A stretch of DNA of 64,000 nt from Vitellaria paradoxa (taxonomy: Eukaryota > Streptophyta > Magnoliopsida > Ericales > Sapotaceae). This document shows, one piece after another, positions 29,901 to 40,954 of this stretch (positions are counted from its first letter, which is position 1; each line of letters opens with the position of its first letter). Position numbers and translations under genes: made by a program. The notes beneath the pieces were generated by a model that was given only the letters and a program-made list of their open reading frames with translations, was not told where the DNA came from and searched no databases. Location of the stretch: positions 33,355,433 through 33,419,432 of the forward strand of contig CM034244.1 in NCBI GenBank assembly GCA_019916065.1, read 5' to 3'.

Positions 29901-32900
29901 TTGTTTTGTACTAGGATTTATCTTAAACTATTTACATGCATAGGAATCCTCCGTTTTAGGAAACTATTACAGTCAGTCAATCAAATATTTCTACACTAAC
30001 AAATTAGGAAACCATTTATCTTCTTACCATATTTATAGCAATATCTAACACTCCTCAAGTTGGAGCATATATATCATATGTCCTAGCCCTTATTCCATAT
30101 ATATTGAACCTGAGAATCTCCAAGAGCTTTGGTGAACAAATCTGCTATTTGATCTTCAAATCGAACATGACTAGTTTTAATGATATTCTGTATGATCTTT
30201 TTTTAACAAAGTTTCATGAAATAATGGATTAGAGGCAATATGGATAGCTACTTGGTTATCACATAATAATTCCATTGGTTGTGAGTGAAATATGCCTAAT
30301 TTTTCATCAAGTTCTATATACAAACAATCTTACATGAGGTGTGAGCCATTACCCTATATTTTGATTTTGTACTTGATCTTGCCACAATTATCTGCTTCTT
30401 ACTTTTCCATGAAACTAAGTTGCCTCCAACAAAAAAACAAATGACCAGTAGTAGAACACAAATCTGATGGAGATCCTGCCAAATCAGTTTGTTTATATCC
30501 TTGAATTGGCATATGTCCATATAAAGTTACAGTAAGCCTTTATTAGGTGCTTCCTTCAAATATTTCAAAATCCAAATATTTGCATCCCAATGATTGGTAC
30601 AAGGTGATTCAAAGAATTGATTGATCACACTCATAGCAAAAGCATTATTTGGTCTAGTTACTGTCAAATGATTGTTTCTCAACTAACCTTTTTTATTAAT
30701 TGGGATTATCTAGGACATCACCTTTGTCTGCAACTAGTTTTGTATTAGGATACATTGGAGTATCCACGTACGTGTTGCCTAGCATACCTGTTTCAGACAG
30801 TAGGTTGAGCACATATTTCCTCGGTGAGAGTGTAATTCCCTTGTGTGATGGGGCTACCTCAATGCCTAATAACTATTTCAATGGCTCCAAATCTTCTGTA
30901 TTGAACTTGCTTTGGAGAAATGTTTTCAAATGAATGATGCCTTATGAATCATCACCTATGATGACAATATTGTCAACATATACCGAAAGCCATATTTATA
31001 TATAAGTAGAAAGATGATAGATTACAGAATGGTCAACTCCACACTGAGTAAAACCAAACTTCATAGCTACGAATCGACCAAACCAGTTGCGTGGAGATTG
31101 TTTTAAACCATATAAGGATTTCTTTAACCTGCATACTAACTTAAACTCTCCTTGAGCAACAATCTCAGGAAGTTGCTCCATGTAGACTTCCTCCTCTAAA
31201 TCACTATGTAAGAGGGCATTTTTTTACATCAAGTTGTTGAATAAGCCAATGATGAATAGCACCCAGGGAGATGAGAAGATGAATAGGGGCAATCTTAGCC
31301 ATAGGAGAAAAAGTTTCGAAGAAATCTAGCCCATATGTAGCAACCGAGCGAGCCTTCATCTTGTCAAGAGAACCATCGAGATATATCTTAATTGTATTGA
31401 CCCAATGACATCTGACAACAGACTTGCTAGGACGAAGATGAACCAAGTTCCAAGCATCATTAGCTTGAAGTGCAAACATCTCATTCTCTATTGTAGAATG
31501 CCACCAAAATGAGATAGAGTTTTATGCACACAGTTAGGAGTAGAAATAGAAATAACAAGGAGACAAAGGCATAATAAGAGGGAGATAAGGCATGATAGAA
31601 TATAAAATTGGAGATAAGATAGGAAGTACATGTACATTTACCTTTTCAAAGTGCAATGGGTAGGCCAGCGTCAGTATTGGTGTTTGATGATGCTGTAGAA
31701 GATGGTGTAGTAGTGGAAACAACAAGTGATCCATCTACCTTGTGTCGACTATACATCGACAAATCATAACCATCTAGACGACTAGAATTGGAGGTAGAGT
31801 CACATGGTTGACTGAAATATGAAAAAATAGGTAATGGAAGATTGAGATCCAAGGACGATAAAGACTATGACTTAGAGACGAAAAAAGTGGACTCAAAGAA
31901 CGTGACATCAGCACTAACAAAGGATCGATTGAGAAGACTATAACATCGATAACTTTTTTGCAAATGAGAATAGCCCAATAATACACATTTACAATGATGA
32001 TTGAAAAGTGGAGTAGTCAGAAGGGTTTGGTAGTCGCCGAAAACTTACCGAAGGTTTGACACTGTCGGAAATGGAGGGAAGGAGATTGCTTGACAATGAC
32101 AACTGCAATGGTGGTAGACACACATTGAAAGAAGAAGCCACGTGCTCTCATTCGGCAGAGGAGATGATCGAGGGTAGATCTCACTCGCCAAAGCTCCGAT
32201 AGTACATGAGAGTGCATGGGGGCACTGTTTAGGCAAGAGATTTGGCAATGAAGGATCATCAATGCTGGGCAAGACTGACGGTAGGGTTGGTTTAATTGAT
32301 CATCAACTAGAGAAAGAAGCTACTTGAAGGCTCGTTGGCGCTGGGAGTTTTGGAAACTCTGGTTGTCGATGTCTGGAGGCGATAATGTTAATATCGAAGA
32401 TAAAGAACAGGGACTTGATACAGACACAAGCCCCAAAAAGGGAAAAAAAATATTACTGAAATTCGAAAAGGAGAACAGATTCTAGGATCTCTGCTTTACC
32501 ATCTAAAGAAGATTGAATTGAGAGATGAATAATTATATTGTATTAGGGTTCATCTTAACCTATTTATATGCATAAGAATCCTATGTAGTAGAAAATTATT
32601 ACAATTAATTAATCAAATATTCCTATATAACAAACTAGGAAACCAAGTATCTTCCTCCCGTATTTACAACAATATCTAACAGAAAAAAATGTATTTGTAG
32701 TGTTTGTCAACTTCTTCACATGGTGGACTGGCTTCCTTATTGTTCTCTTCCTTGAATTGTGGAAGGGCTTTATGTATTAATTATTCACCCTGTTTCCTTG
32801 TTTTCAATAATTTCTGATAAAGAAGGGGGGGTTGTGCTCGATGTATTTATTTAAAATGGTCAACCTGGATGTCTGGCTTCTTGGTTGCATGGTTTTTTAG

Positions 32901-35900
32901 TTAATAGCTGGTTTATACTTAATTTTTTGTTGATTTTGACACCCTTGACAACTTATGTTCAGTGTGCTGTGTAATTTCTATTGGAAGTCATGCACTTGCT
33001 TCATAATTCATTGTTGAAATCAAATTTGAGTAAAATACTGAGTGTTAACCAAGTGTTATGTTGCAGGATCAAGTCTTTTCTGAAAATGATGCATTTTTTG
33101 CATGGACATTTGTAAAACGACTGCCACTGTGGCAAACACTTCTATCATTTTTCTGGCCAGTGTTGACGCTTGCAATCTGCTTGTTTCCTGTATATCCCCA
33201 TCAGGCCAAGCTGTTCATACTCTACTCCTGTGCAGGGGTCCTGTTACTTATACTTTCCCTGCTTTTATGTATGTTTCCTAGTCCTCATTTTATGTCAGTG
33301 TTACTTTGATTATCTTATGTACCTCATATCCTTTGATAGAATGTCTTTTTCTGGGTTATAGTACCGTCGTTTAAGTATGACTTTTTGTTGTTTCAAGATT
33401 GATTGAAAAAGCATGACTACTCAGTCATCAATCACTGTAGTGAACCCAAGGCAATTATTTGTAGTGGATACGTTGGCATCCATGTGAAATGGACTCTAAT
33501 TTGAGAATTGGGTACAGGTTCATATCTAGGCATTGGATGTCCCTATGTCCTAAATAATAGATTATATTGATAGGTATCTAAAAGTTGGGTATGGGCCCAA
33601 TATATATGGATAGTCTTTAACATTTAACTATTTAAGTATATTGTGTATGATATATCCTATCATTGAATTACACTTGAAAGTTAATGAAGGGTTATTATTT
33701 ATAATTACACTTGGCACCCTTACCCTTTCACAAAATTCCGCAACAATTGTTTTTATTAGACACATCTATATATACTAAGATATCAAGCAGAACGCAATTT
33801 GGTGTATCCCTCAATTTTGAAGCTCCATCACAATTTCAATTCTCTGAATGCCTTTTAACTACCCACTTTTTCTTGAAAGTAATTGGTAATAACTCATAGT
33901 TATTTATAAAAAAGGAAGAGGTGAGGTAAAGGAGGAAAAAAAAGAATTAAAGAAGGGAATGACCAAAAAGTAGAGGAGAAATGGTAGGAGTGAAGAAGAT
34001 TAAAAAGATGGAGAAGTGAAATGTGTAGGAGAAGAAGCCACAAATGTGCAGTGTCTGCCTTTACTCCTAGTTTTTTTTTTTTGGTTAAGTATTACTCCTG
34101 TTAATATCTATGTTATATGAAATTTGGTATGAGAATTCGGAGTGGGTGCATGTCTAGGCATTATACCTTTGTATGTCCTAAATCATAGGGTGTATATATA
34201 TATATATATATCCAGAAGTTGGATGTGGGAGTACGTGGACGGTTCTTGAACACTATCCTATCATTAGATGTTCTTTCTTTTGTAAGTAGGTGGCATCCCC
34301 TTGATCTAGACCATAAATCTCTCGTCTCTTCCTGTTTCCTAGTTCTGGCCCCCATTAAATGGAGACCTTTTTTCTTTCTTTTTTTCTCCTACTCTTCTCC
34401 ACCACAAAACCTTCCACATATGCATTTTCCATTTTTTTACTTATATTATCTCTCTCTCTCTCTCCCCGCCCTCTCTCTCTCCCCACACACGTGTGTGTGC
34501 ATGTTGAGCACATTTCAACATTACGGAAACAAAAATTTCATGTTAACAACCATGCATAACATCAATCTTCTTGTGCATCTCTAACCCTTTTGGATGTGAC
34601 TGAATTAATGAAATTGGTGGTGCGTGGATGTAACTTTTTTTTTTTTTTTTTTGACAAGGATAACTAAATAAATGGTATCAATGGAATGGCACCCATATAC
34701 AAAATAAAAATTAAAAGAAGAAATAACTCAAAACAACAGCCAAACAATTAAGTTTCCATGTTTTCATTGAAAGATAAAAAAAACTTTATAATTATGTGGT
34801 ACAAATCCAAATATTACTTTATTTTATTAAGATTTTATTTTTATTTTAAGGAAAAATTTTGTTTTGAGGATTTATTTTGAATAGGATTTGATTAGAGATT
34901 TTATAAGATTTGATTGAGAGATGTTCATCTTTAATTTGATTTTCTTAGGGTTTGATTTATTCAAGAATAATAATATTTTTCTTTTATTTTATTTTCTTTT
35001 TTCTTTTTTTTTTTTTTAAATCTTGCTGAAGTAATGATATCATGGAAGTCTCCTTTTTGGGTTTATTAAGGTATGTTTTATTTTTTGCAGTGAGAGCTAC
35101 AATTTTTGGTGCTCTATGGATCATTCTTGGAAAGCGTGTCTGGTTTTTCCCCAACATCCTTGCAGAGGAAGCAACACTCAGTGAGTTATTCCGTTTTTGG
35201 CCTGATAAAGATGAGGGGGAGCGACCGAAGTGGACAGCAAGGCTTTTCTATGCAATAGTGGCTGTGTTACTCATATTACTTCTGAGGCACCATGCCCCTG
35301 ATGAGGCTGCTAGAGCCAGGTAAGTACAATATTTATCTTTGTAATTACTCGAGAAAGGCTAATTTTACTGTCCTTTTCTGTATTGCACAATTCAGCGTTC
35401 TCTATGGTACAAAACAGATTATGATTGTGAATATTTTAATTTGACTACATTTGGTATGATTTAAGTCAATCTTCAAGCTTGTTAGTATGGTGATTTCTGT
35501 TGACAATCTCTTCTGGTGTAGTTCATCTGAGATCCTCTCTAATCTTGTGTTTGGTTAGAAAAAGTGGGAGGGGATTATTAGTGTCATAGGACTGCTTAGT
35601 GTCAATCTTCAAGCTTGTTAGTATGGTGATTTCTGTTGACAATCTCTTCTGGTGTAGTTCATCTGAGATCCTCTCTAATCTTGTGTTTGGTTAGAAAAGT
35701 GGGAGGGGATTATTAGTGTCATAGGACTGCTTATACTCCAAAAATGGGGTATAAGCAATACCATTTTGGGGGGGGGGGGGGTGGTATTACTTATACCCCA
35801 CCTCCGGATTTGTTTCCCAACAAAATCTGAAGGTTCAAAATTATTTCTTGTCGCATCACATGTCAAATCATATCTTTTATCCCACTTTATATCCCACAAA

Positions 35901-37327
35901 TTAAATACTAAAAAATTGAATCCCACATAAAAAATTAATTCTATGTTATATTTAATTCCATATATTATCTCATAGTGTTACTTATACCGCATCATCCAAC
36001 TCCTCAATCAAACGTAGCTCAAGTCCTACTTCTCCTCTATAATGTTCTAGGCTCCCATAATAATCAATACCATTATCACCACCATTATTGCTACCGCTAT
36101 CACCACTGTGAGGGCTTAGGACACCCTCTTCATCAATAGTGGAGTAGAGCTTGCACTGTGAACATCATGTGATGGAGGGTTAACATCACCACTATTAATG
36201 AGTTAATATATTCTTAACTGAAAACCCTTGTCATCGTTTAACAAATAGTTCTCTCTCTTTTCTAACCATGGATGTTGTGGGTCATCTTCCTCAAAAACAT
36301 AGTCCAAATTGATTAGGTTGAAGCTGGTCTCAATTTTTTGTTGGTTTCTCCTCATTGGTGCCTTATCTTCAACCTCATGTTGCAGTGAATAAAACCCAAT
36401 TTGTGAAGTTTGATGTACTTTAGCCTATTTCTTGATTTGTTGTGGATTAGGCTAAATGTGCTCCAATTTCTTTCACAATTTAGAGATATCGTTTGACTCA
36501 AAACCTTAATTGTCATACGCCATGAATCGGAGCACTAGAACCATTGAGAATCCACCACTTAGCTGCAATATATAAACAAGTTTAAATTAGTATGATGTAG
36601 AAGTCTGAGAACAAATATTTGAAGTAGCAGCAAATAGAATTTGAAATGTGTTCACAACGGTTAGTTCTCATTACGGATCTTTTGGCCACAGGTTGACCAA
36701 ACAAATCTTGCTTATCTCCAAATGTAACTGTAAATTATCATAAATTTTAGTTTGAGAACTATTTAAATTCTTTACATAAATGAATTAGAATAATTGTCAC
36801 TTGATTCAGGCCAAAGTTGATTATCTACATCATGTTCTAACTTTGTGAGCTTGAGTTTAGTTCCATTTAACGCTTCCATTACAACCTCAGAGTTGAGTCC
36901 CATATTGAAATTAAGAATTCAATAATAATAACAATAATAATATCAGCTGTTACTAAACCTTACAGCGCGAATCTCTTGAAAACCAGTCTGATATACCGTA
37001 TAAATTTGTCATGAAATGCCATTGGAAATGTACAGAACTTGTAGGCCTTTTTCCTACCACCTGTCTAGAATCTTTTTTGACCATGCATTGGCCTGAAATA
37101 GGAACTCTACTTGCAGGTATCAAAAGAAGGTTTCCAACATTATTGATGATATTGTTGAATGGTCTCCAAGTTTGGCTTTGTCTGGTATGATGGATAAGCA
37201 GCAAACTGTCGTAAACGCCACTGAGCCCAACAGCAATTTCACTGATGGGAGCAAAGCAAGCTCTGATAATGTGGTTCCCCCTAATGACAGTGGACGGAGA
37301 AATCATCTCAGAGCAACATGTGGATGA
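26340..37327 (+). CDS. SEC62: Translocation protein SEC62 (5 exons)
   Basis: An ER membrane subunit that works with Sec61 and Sec63 in post-translational protein import. Exons: 26340-26438, 28703-29014, 33067-33268, 35091-35319, 37117-37327. They encode 350 residues. The basic N-terminus (MTKSGAEKKRVRRS) matches plant Sec62. Exon 2 carries the conserved cytosolic domain (VEYFRGKDFVRFLKNHPELK, then LSTWPAHLEIF). Exon 3 carries FSENDAFFAWTF and two hydrophobic segments (LSFFWPVLTLAICLFPVY; ILYSCAGVLLLILSLLL). Exon 4 has GKRVWFFPNILAEEATL and a third hydrophobic stretch before RHHAPDEAARAR. Exon 5 has NIIDDIVEWSPSLALSGMMD. As read, the tail ends NHLRATCG, but the next frame encodes an acidic Sec62-like end. 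Introns 2, 3 and 4 hold mobile elements and duplications. Confidence 0.95.
26921..26966. repeat. ATT trinucleotide microsatellite in SEC62 intron 1
   Basis: About twelve TTA/ATT units, with one interruption near the right end. Confidence 0.9.
29882..32681 (-). mobile_element. Internally deleted Ty1/copia retrotransposon in SEC62 intron 2
   Basis: Two similar LTRs of about 169 bases (29882-30050 and 32514-32681) share tgaattga...atatctaaca. On the minus strand the LTR begins TGTTAGATATTG, directly after a polypurine-like caacttgaggag. A degenerate primer site (TGGTAAAGCAGAG) follows the other LTR. Broken minus-strand pol fragments lie between. The integrase C-terminal end (VLLGYSHLQKSYRCYS, VSADVTFFEST) is near 31990-31880. 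Reverse transcriptase (SLDKMKARSVATYGLDFFET; RLKKSLYGLKQSPRNWF) is at 31479-30996, and RNase H (SKKQIIVARSSTKSKYRVMA) at 30520-30314. Gag, protease and most of the integrase are missing. No clear target duplication was found. Confidence 0.85.
33499..34255. repeat. Direct repeat pair in SEC62 intron 3
   Basis: A block of about 120-150 bases at about 33499-33660 (caggttcatatctaggcatt ... gtcctaaat ... agaagttgg-type words) recurs at about 34127-34255 (gtgcatgtctaggcattata ... gtcctaaat ... tccagaagttgg). The copies are diverged, and the second holds a TA microsatellite. Confidence 0.55.
35465..35732. repeat. Recent 136-bp tandem duplication in SEC62 intron 4
   Basis: The unit starting gtcaatcttcaagcttgtta at 35465 is repeated from 35601 to 35732. 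The copies differ essentially by one A in an agaaaaagtggg run. Near-identity implies a very recent duplication or an assembly duplication. Confidence 0.9.
35735..35995. mobile_element. MITE-like segment with G-run in SEC62 intron 4
   Basis: It begins ccaaaaatggggtataagca and continues through a G13 run (35766-35780) to a second tacttataccccacc. It ends near gtgttacttataccgc. The ggtataag and cttatacc words form inverted pairs at both ends. No target duplication was defined. Confidence 0.35.
36207..36565 (-). pseudogene. hAT transposase dimerisation-domain relic in SEC62 intron 4
   Basis: On the minus strand, AAKWWILNGSSAPIHG (36565-36517) is followed, after a frameshift, by an open stretch 36516-36352 containing MTIKVLSQTISLNCERNWST, FSLIHNKSRNRL and KLHKLGFIHCN. 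Further downstream are PQHPWLEKRENYLL and DDKGFQLRIY. The W-pair, the CERNWS core and the LIHxKxRNRL motif are hallmarks of the hAT family C-terminal dimerisation domain. It is broken by a frameshift and stops. It is a remnant of an autonomous hAT element, with ends not found. Confidence 0.8.
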
Positions 37328-37379
37328 AGACAATATTGGAAGCACAGGGGACACTGACTCTCCATCAGCATCACAATGA
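37279..37379 (+). pseudogene. Out-of-frame acidic SEC62 C-terminus
   Basis: In the frame shifted by +1 from SEC62, the sequence after PPNDS reads VDGEIISEQHVDEDNIG and then STGDTDSPSASQ, ending at TGA 37377-37379. An acidic, Ser/Gly-rich end is expected from plant Sec62 proteins, whereas the in-frame end NHLRATCG is not. A one-base insertion, a two-base deletion or a base-call error near 37285-37291 would explain it. Confidence 0.55.
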
Positions 37380-37581
37380 TGTATACATATATATATGTAT
37401 ATGTGTGATTGTAGAACATGGCTAAGGGAAAACATATCACAGTTTTCTTTTTAATACTTCTGTTTGTTGGTTTATATAATCAATTATCTGAGTGTACAAC
37501 TAAATAATCAACCATAAGAATAAACCAGTTTGTCTCAAATTTATGCTTTTATGATGGATCCCTTAAAAAAAAATTGATGAT

Positions 37582-37816
37582 CTTTAATGAGAGTACTTTT
37601 GATTAACTGATGGTAGTGGTTCTTGCGTTGTTTTTCCATTTCATTGTTATCATTTGTGTTTGTGCACAGTCAGATTCCAACCATAAAAGGTTTAGGATCC
37701 TCAGTTTTTGAGTTTCCTGGTTCTCCATTTTTTGGAGGTTTTTAACATACTTGTTTGTCACGTGATTGTCTCCCCACATTGGTTGTGCTGAGAGGTCTGC
37801 CTTGATGCGATTTGGG
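37582..37816. repeat. Direct repeat unit, copy A (second half only)
   Basis: Matches 38785-39004 over about 220 bases (gagtacttttgattaactga, tatcatttgtgtttgtgcac, ttaacatacttgtt, cttgatgcg). It ends exactly where the guanylate kinase fragment begins. Confidence 0.75.
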
Positions 37817-37829
37817 TTCTTGTTAGCCC

Positions 37830-38115
37830 CACCCGCAGTTGGTCTTTCTGGCGTGGGAAAGGGAAAGGCACATTGATATCCAAACTCATGGAAGAATTTC
37901 CATCCACTTTCGGATTTTCTCCGTGAGCCACGCCATTCGGTGCCTCAAGAAGACAGCGAAGAAGATGAGTGCGTTAACATTTCACCGAGCGCCATGTCAT
38001 GGAGAAGGCCATACGAGAAGGAAAGTTCCTTGAATTTGCTTCTATTCACGGAAATCAGCTGTATGGAACCAGCATTAATTGAAGCTATTTTTCTTGTTCG
38101 GTTCCCCCCCCCCCC
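37830..38115 (+). pseudogene. Guanylate kinase gene fragment (intronless relic)
   Basis: GMP kinase converts GMP to GDP. The fragment opens with a P-loop-like GLSGVGKGKGTLIS (duplicated GK) and SKLMEEFPSTFGFSVSHA. After a frameshift it continues as [20 protein letters not shown] and [13 protein letters not shown]. It then jumps to EAIFLVR followed by a C-run. This order matches the conserved guanylate kinase fold (SGPSGVGKGT, FSVSHTTR, GVxYHF, EGxFLE, YGTS). The region between YGTS and the EAIF strand, about 30 residues, is missing. A stop (TAA in place of Tyr) precedes HFTER. It is non-functional, and the absence of introns suggests a retrocopy or a fused exon pair. Confidence 0.75.
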
Positions 38116-38486
38116 TCCTTTCTTTTCTTCTTCATTTTCTCTAATTGAATGGAAGTAAGATACATAGAAAAAATAAAAATAAAAATAAAATTTCAAATTC
38201 TCGAACATTCAATCAAGAAATTCACTGTACTCTCTTTTCTGTGCTTTTGTCCCCCCCCCCCTCCAAATCATTCAACGTTATATTACATTTCATTTTGTTA
38301 ACCCAAAACCTAGCCAGCCGCACCTTGTGAGTCTACAACCAAACTTGTGGGTGGATGAAGTCTAAACACTGAGCTATCTCTTTGTTCATTAACCCACAAT
38401 AATTTTAGTAGAAATCATTAAACATGACCTGACTTACTTAAATTTATCGGAAGACATGCCTCTAAACAGATCTAATTGGCGTCGAT

Positions 38487-38550
38487 AAATCTATATAGCC
38501 GATCCCACCTAGTGGGAAAGGGCTTGGTTTGGTTGGATTTGGTTTGTAAC
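38487..38550 (+). mobile_element. SINE/LINE 3'-tail-like motif
   Basis: tagccgatcccacctagtgg, followed by gaaagggcttggtttggttgg, resembles the conserved 3' end of plant Au-type SINEs and RTE LINEs (gccgaccccacttagtggga...ttgttg). Only the tail is recognisable. The call rests on recalled consensus. Confidence 0.4.
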
Positions 38551-38607
38551 TACCATTATTCTCATTATATTTTGATTGCTCGTATTTGATATTTTTTTTT
38601 GTTCTTT

Positions 38608-39004
38608 CCTTACCTGCTTCACTTATTTTTGTTCTATTTTTTTTTTTTTAAATAGATACTTTGTCCCCAGGTTAGAAATTCTAAATCCAGTCACAATCGT
38701 TGTTATAACTTGTTATAAGTTTGATGTAATTTTCAACTTGCTTACCCTCTAGACATAAGAAATTCAAAGCTAGAAAGCACTGATATTTAATGGGAGTACT
38801 TTTAATTAACTGATGGTTGTGGTTTTTGCGTCGTTTTTCCATTTATTGTTATCATTTGTGTTTGTGCACTAATCGGCCACCAACCATAAAAAGTTCAGGA
38901 TTTTTGACGTTTGAACTGCCTGATTCTACATTTTTTAACATACTTGTTGAAAATTTTGTCTCGTAATTGTCCCATTGGTTAGACTACCTTGATGCAATTC
39001 TGGG
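38608..39004. repeat. Direct repeat unit, complete copy
   Basis: The first half (38608-38785) matches 40781-40954 and the second half (38785-39004) matches 37582-37816. This unit therefore joins the two sequences that occur singly on either side. Confidence 0.7.
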
Positions 39005-39005
39005 C

Positions 39006-39437
39006 AAGGGCGGAGCTACAAAATTATTTGTGAGTGGGCACTAATTATAAAACATATAAATGATTGGTGGAGTATCATAGGAAAAATAAAGAAAGAGTTT
39101 GATTGTCAAAAAGGGGGAGAGAGAGGAAAAAAGTTCAAAGTGGGATTAAATATTTTTTTAGTTACATTGGGTAAATTAGGTATAATTACAATGATATTAT
39201 TAGGTTAACATTTATTTATTTTTGTATTGGGTGAGCACAATTGGTGTTAAACTAATTTTTTTTTTTTTTTTTTTTTTATTGGACACGATTAGTATTGACT
39301 TAAAAATATTTTTTCTTTTCTTGGGTGGGCAAAATTGAGTATAGAAGACAATATAACAATAAAAAAATAGTATAATTTTTTTTTTTTTTAAGGGTGGGCA
39401 ATCCCCCTGGCCACCTATTAACCTTGGCTTCGCCCAT
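39006..39437. mobile_element. Inverted-repeat element with GGGCGGAGC ends
   Basis: The left end is AAGGGCGGAGCTACAAAA. The complement of the right end is ATGGGCGAAGCCAAGG. Inside are repeated tgggtgggca-type words and poly-T runs, with no ORF. Elements with GGGCGGAGC ends are common in plant DNA. I cannot assign a superfamily safely, and the attcTG flanks match only weakly. Confidence 0.5.
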
Positions 39438-39544
39438 GATTATTCTGAATTTTGTCTATGTAGCATAGTTATTACAAATCACTACTATTTAATTTTATTT
39501 CTAAAATCATAAATATATTATTTAAAAAATGTACTAAAATATAT

Positions 39545-39865
39545 TATTTATAAAATTAATAAATAATAAAATAAAATGTATTAATTTAATCGAATCTAAT
39601 AAATAATTTAATTAATATAAATCTATTTTATTAAATTATTTTTAATCAATATTATAATTAAAATCTTAGCATTTTTGGTCTACAACAATTGATCCTCATT
39701 AAATTATTTTTAATAAATAATCAAATAAAATGTATTAATTTAATTTAATAAATAATTTAATAATATAAATCTATATTATTAAATTATTTTTAATAAATAT
39801 TATAATTAAAATCTTAGTATTCAATTGCTTAAAATTGATTTTGGTCTAAAATAATTGATCTAGAA
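39545..39865. repeat. AT-rich tandem duplication, about 170-bp period
   Basis: aaataaaatgtattaattta, followed by aaattatttttaat and attataattaaaatctta, is present twice, starting at about 39565 and about 39724. Each copy ends with a gattttggtc/cattttggtctacaa-type phrase. Confidence 0.6.
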
Positions 39866-40780
39866 ATACTTTAGAGTCTCCATCCACCATTATTGCATTG
39901 GACTGAGTGCGAGAGAGACAGTGGAGTGAGAGAGTGATTGAGTTTGGGAGATAGAGCATAGAACCGCAGCATGAAAGTACGGTTCTTCAGGTAGTTACAA
40001 TCGCTATTTGAACACATACTATTTCATATAGCGTTTTTTCGAGCTAAATCTCGATAATAATCAATATTTGAAATGATGATTTTAACTTAACAATCGTGGT
40101 TTGAAACCGCGTTTTTCATTAACAGTATTTTTCGAAATTATTTTCTTTCCGCAGTATTTCTTGATAAAGTGTGCGGAACATTTGTAGAAAAGAAAAAAAA
40201 AAGTCTAAAAAAAGTAGACGAAATGCCTGCTCTCCAAGCAGTTATTCATGTGGGTTGTGAACTGAAACCTCTTAACCATTTTGTTGAATTGGTCAGGCAT
40301 GTTGGATCATCTTCAATGGGGGAATTGTAGACTAAAGAGCCTCCTGTTGACCTTATCAAACTTTTATTTATTTATTTTTGTTTTTCTTTTTTTTTTTTTT
40401 TTGGGTAAGGATAAATTATAATTTACTTCTCCTCAACATTTGAGTAATTGCATGTACCATCCCTCAATATTTAAAAATTACATTTAAAATATATGACATT
40501 CAAAGTACTTGTCCAAATAAGTTAAATCTAAATTATATATTATCCAAAATATATAACATCCAAGTTGTAGTAATGTGAACTTAGGAATATGATGCTCTGT
40601 TTGGTAACTTTTCTGTTTATATTTATGGAGTTCTGAAGCGAGTAATAAAAACATGTTTATTAAACTTATTTTATTATTTTTTCCCAAAAATTTGAAAAGT
40701 TAAACAAAGAAATAAATAAAACAAAGAAAAAAAAAGTATTTTCACTCTCATAGCATCATGGTCTGCATTTCTAATTTTAT

Positions 40781-40954
40781 CCTTACTTGCTTCACTTATT
40801 TTTGTCATATTTTCTAGTCATAAAAAAAATTCGTCCCAAACCAGAAATCCTATATCTGCTCACAATCATTATTATAACTTGTTATAAGTTTGATGTAATT
40901 TTCAACTTGCTTCTCCTCTAAATATAAGAAATTCTGAGTTAGAAAGCACTGATT
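40781..40954. repeat. Direct repeat unit, copy C (first half only)
   Basis: ccttacttgcttcacttatt and ttataacttgttataagttt, followed by gatgtaattttcaacttgct, match 38608-38785 with moderate divergence. Confidence 0.7.

Noticed and set aside
39897..40000. GA-rich leader and ATG (MKVRFFR then a donor-like cag|gtag) as a new gene start
   Set aside because: Only seven codons precede the putative donor, and no following exon of a known family was seen.
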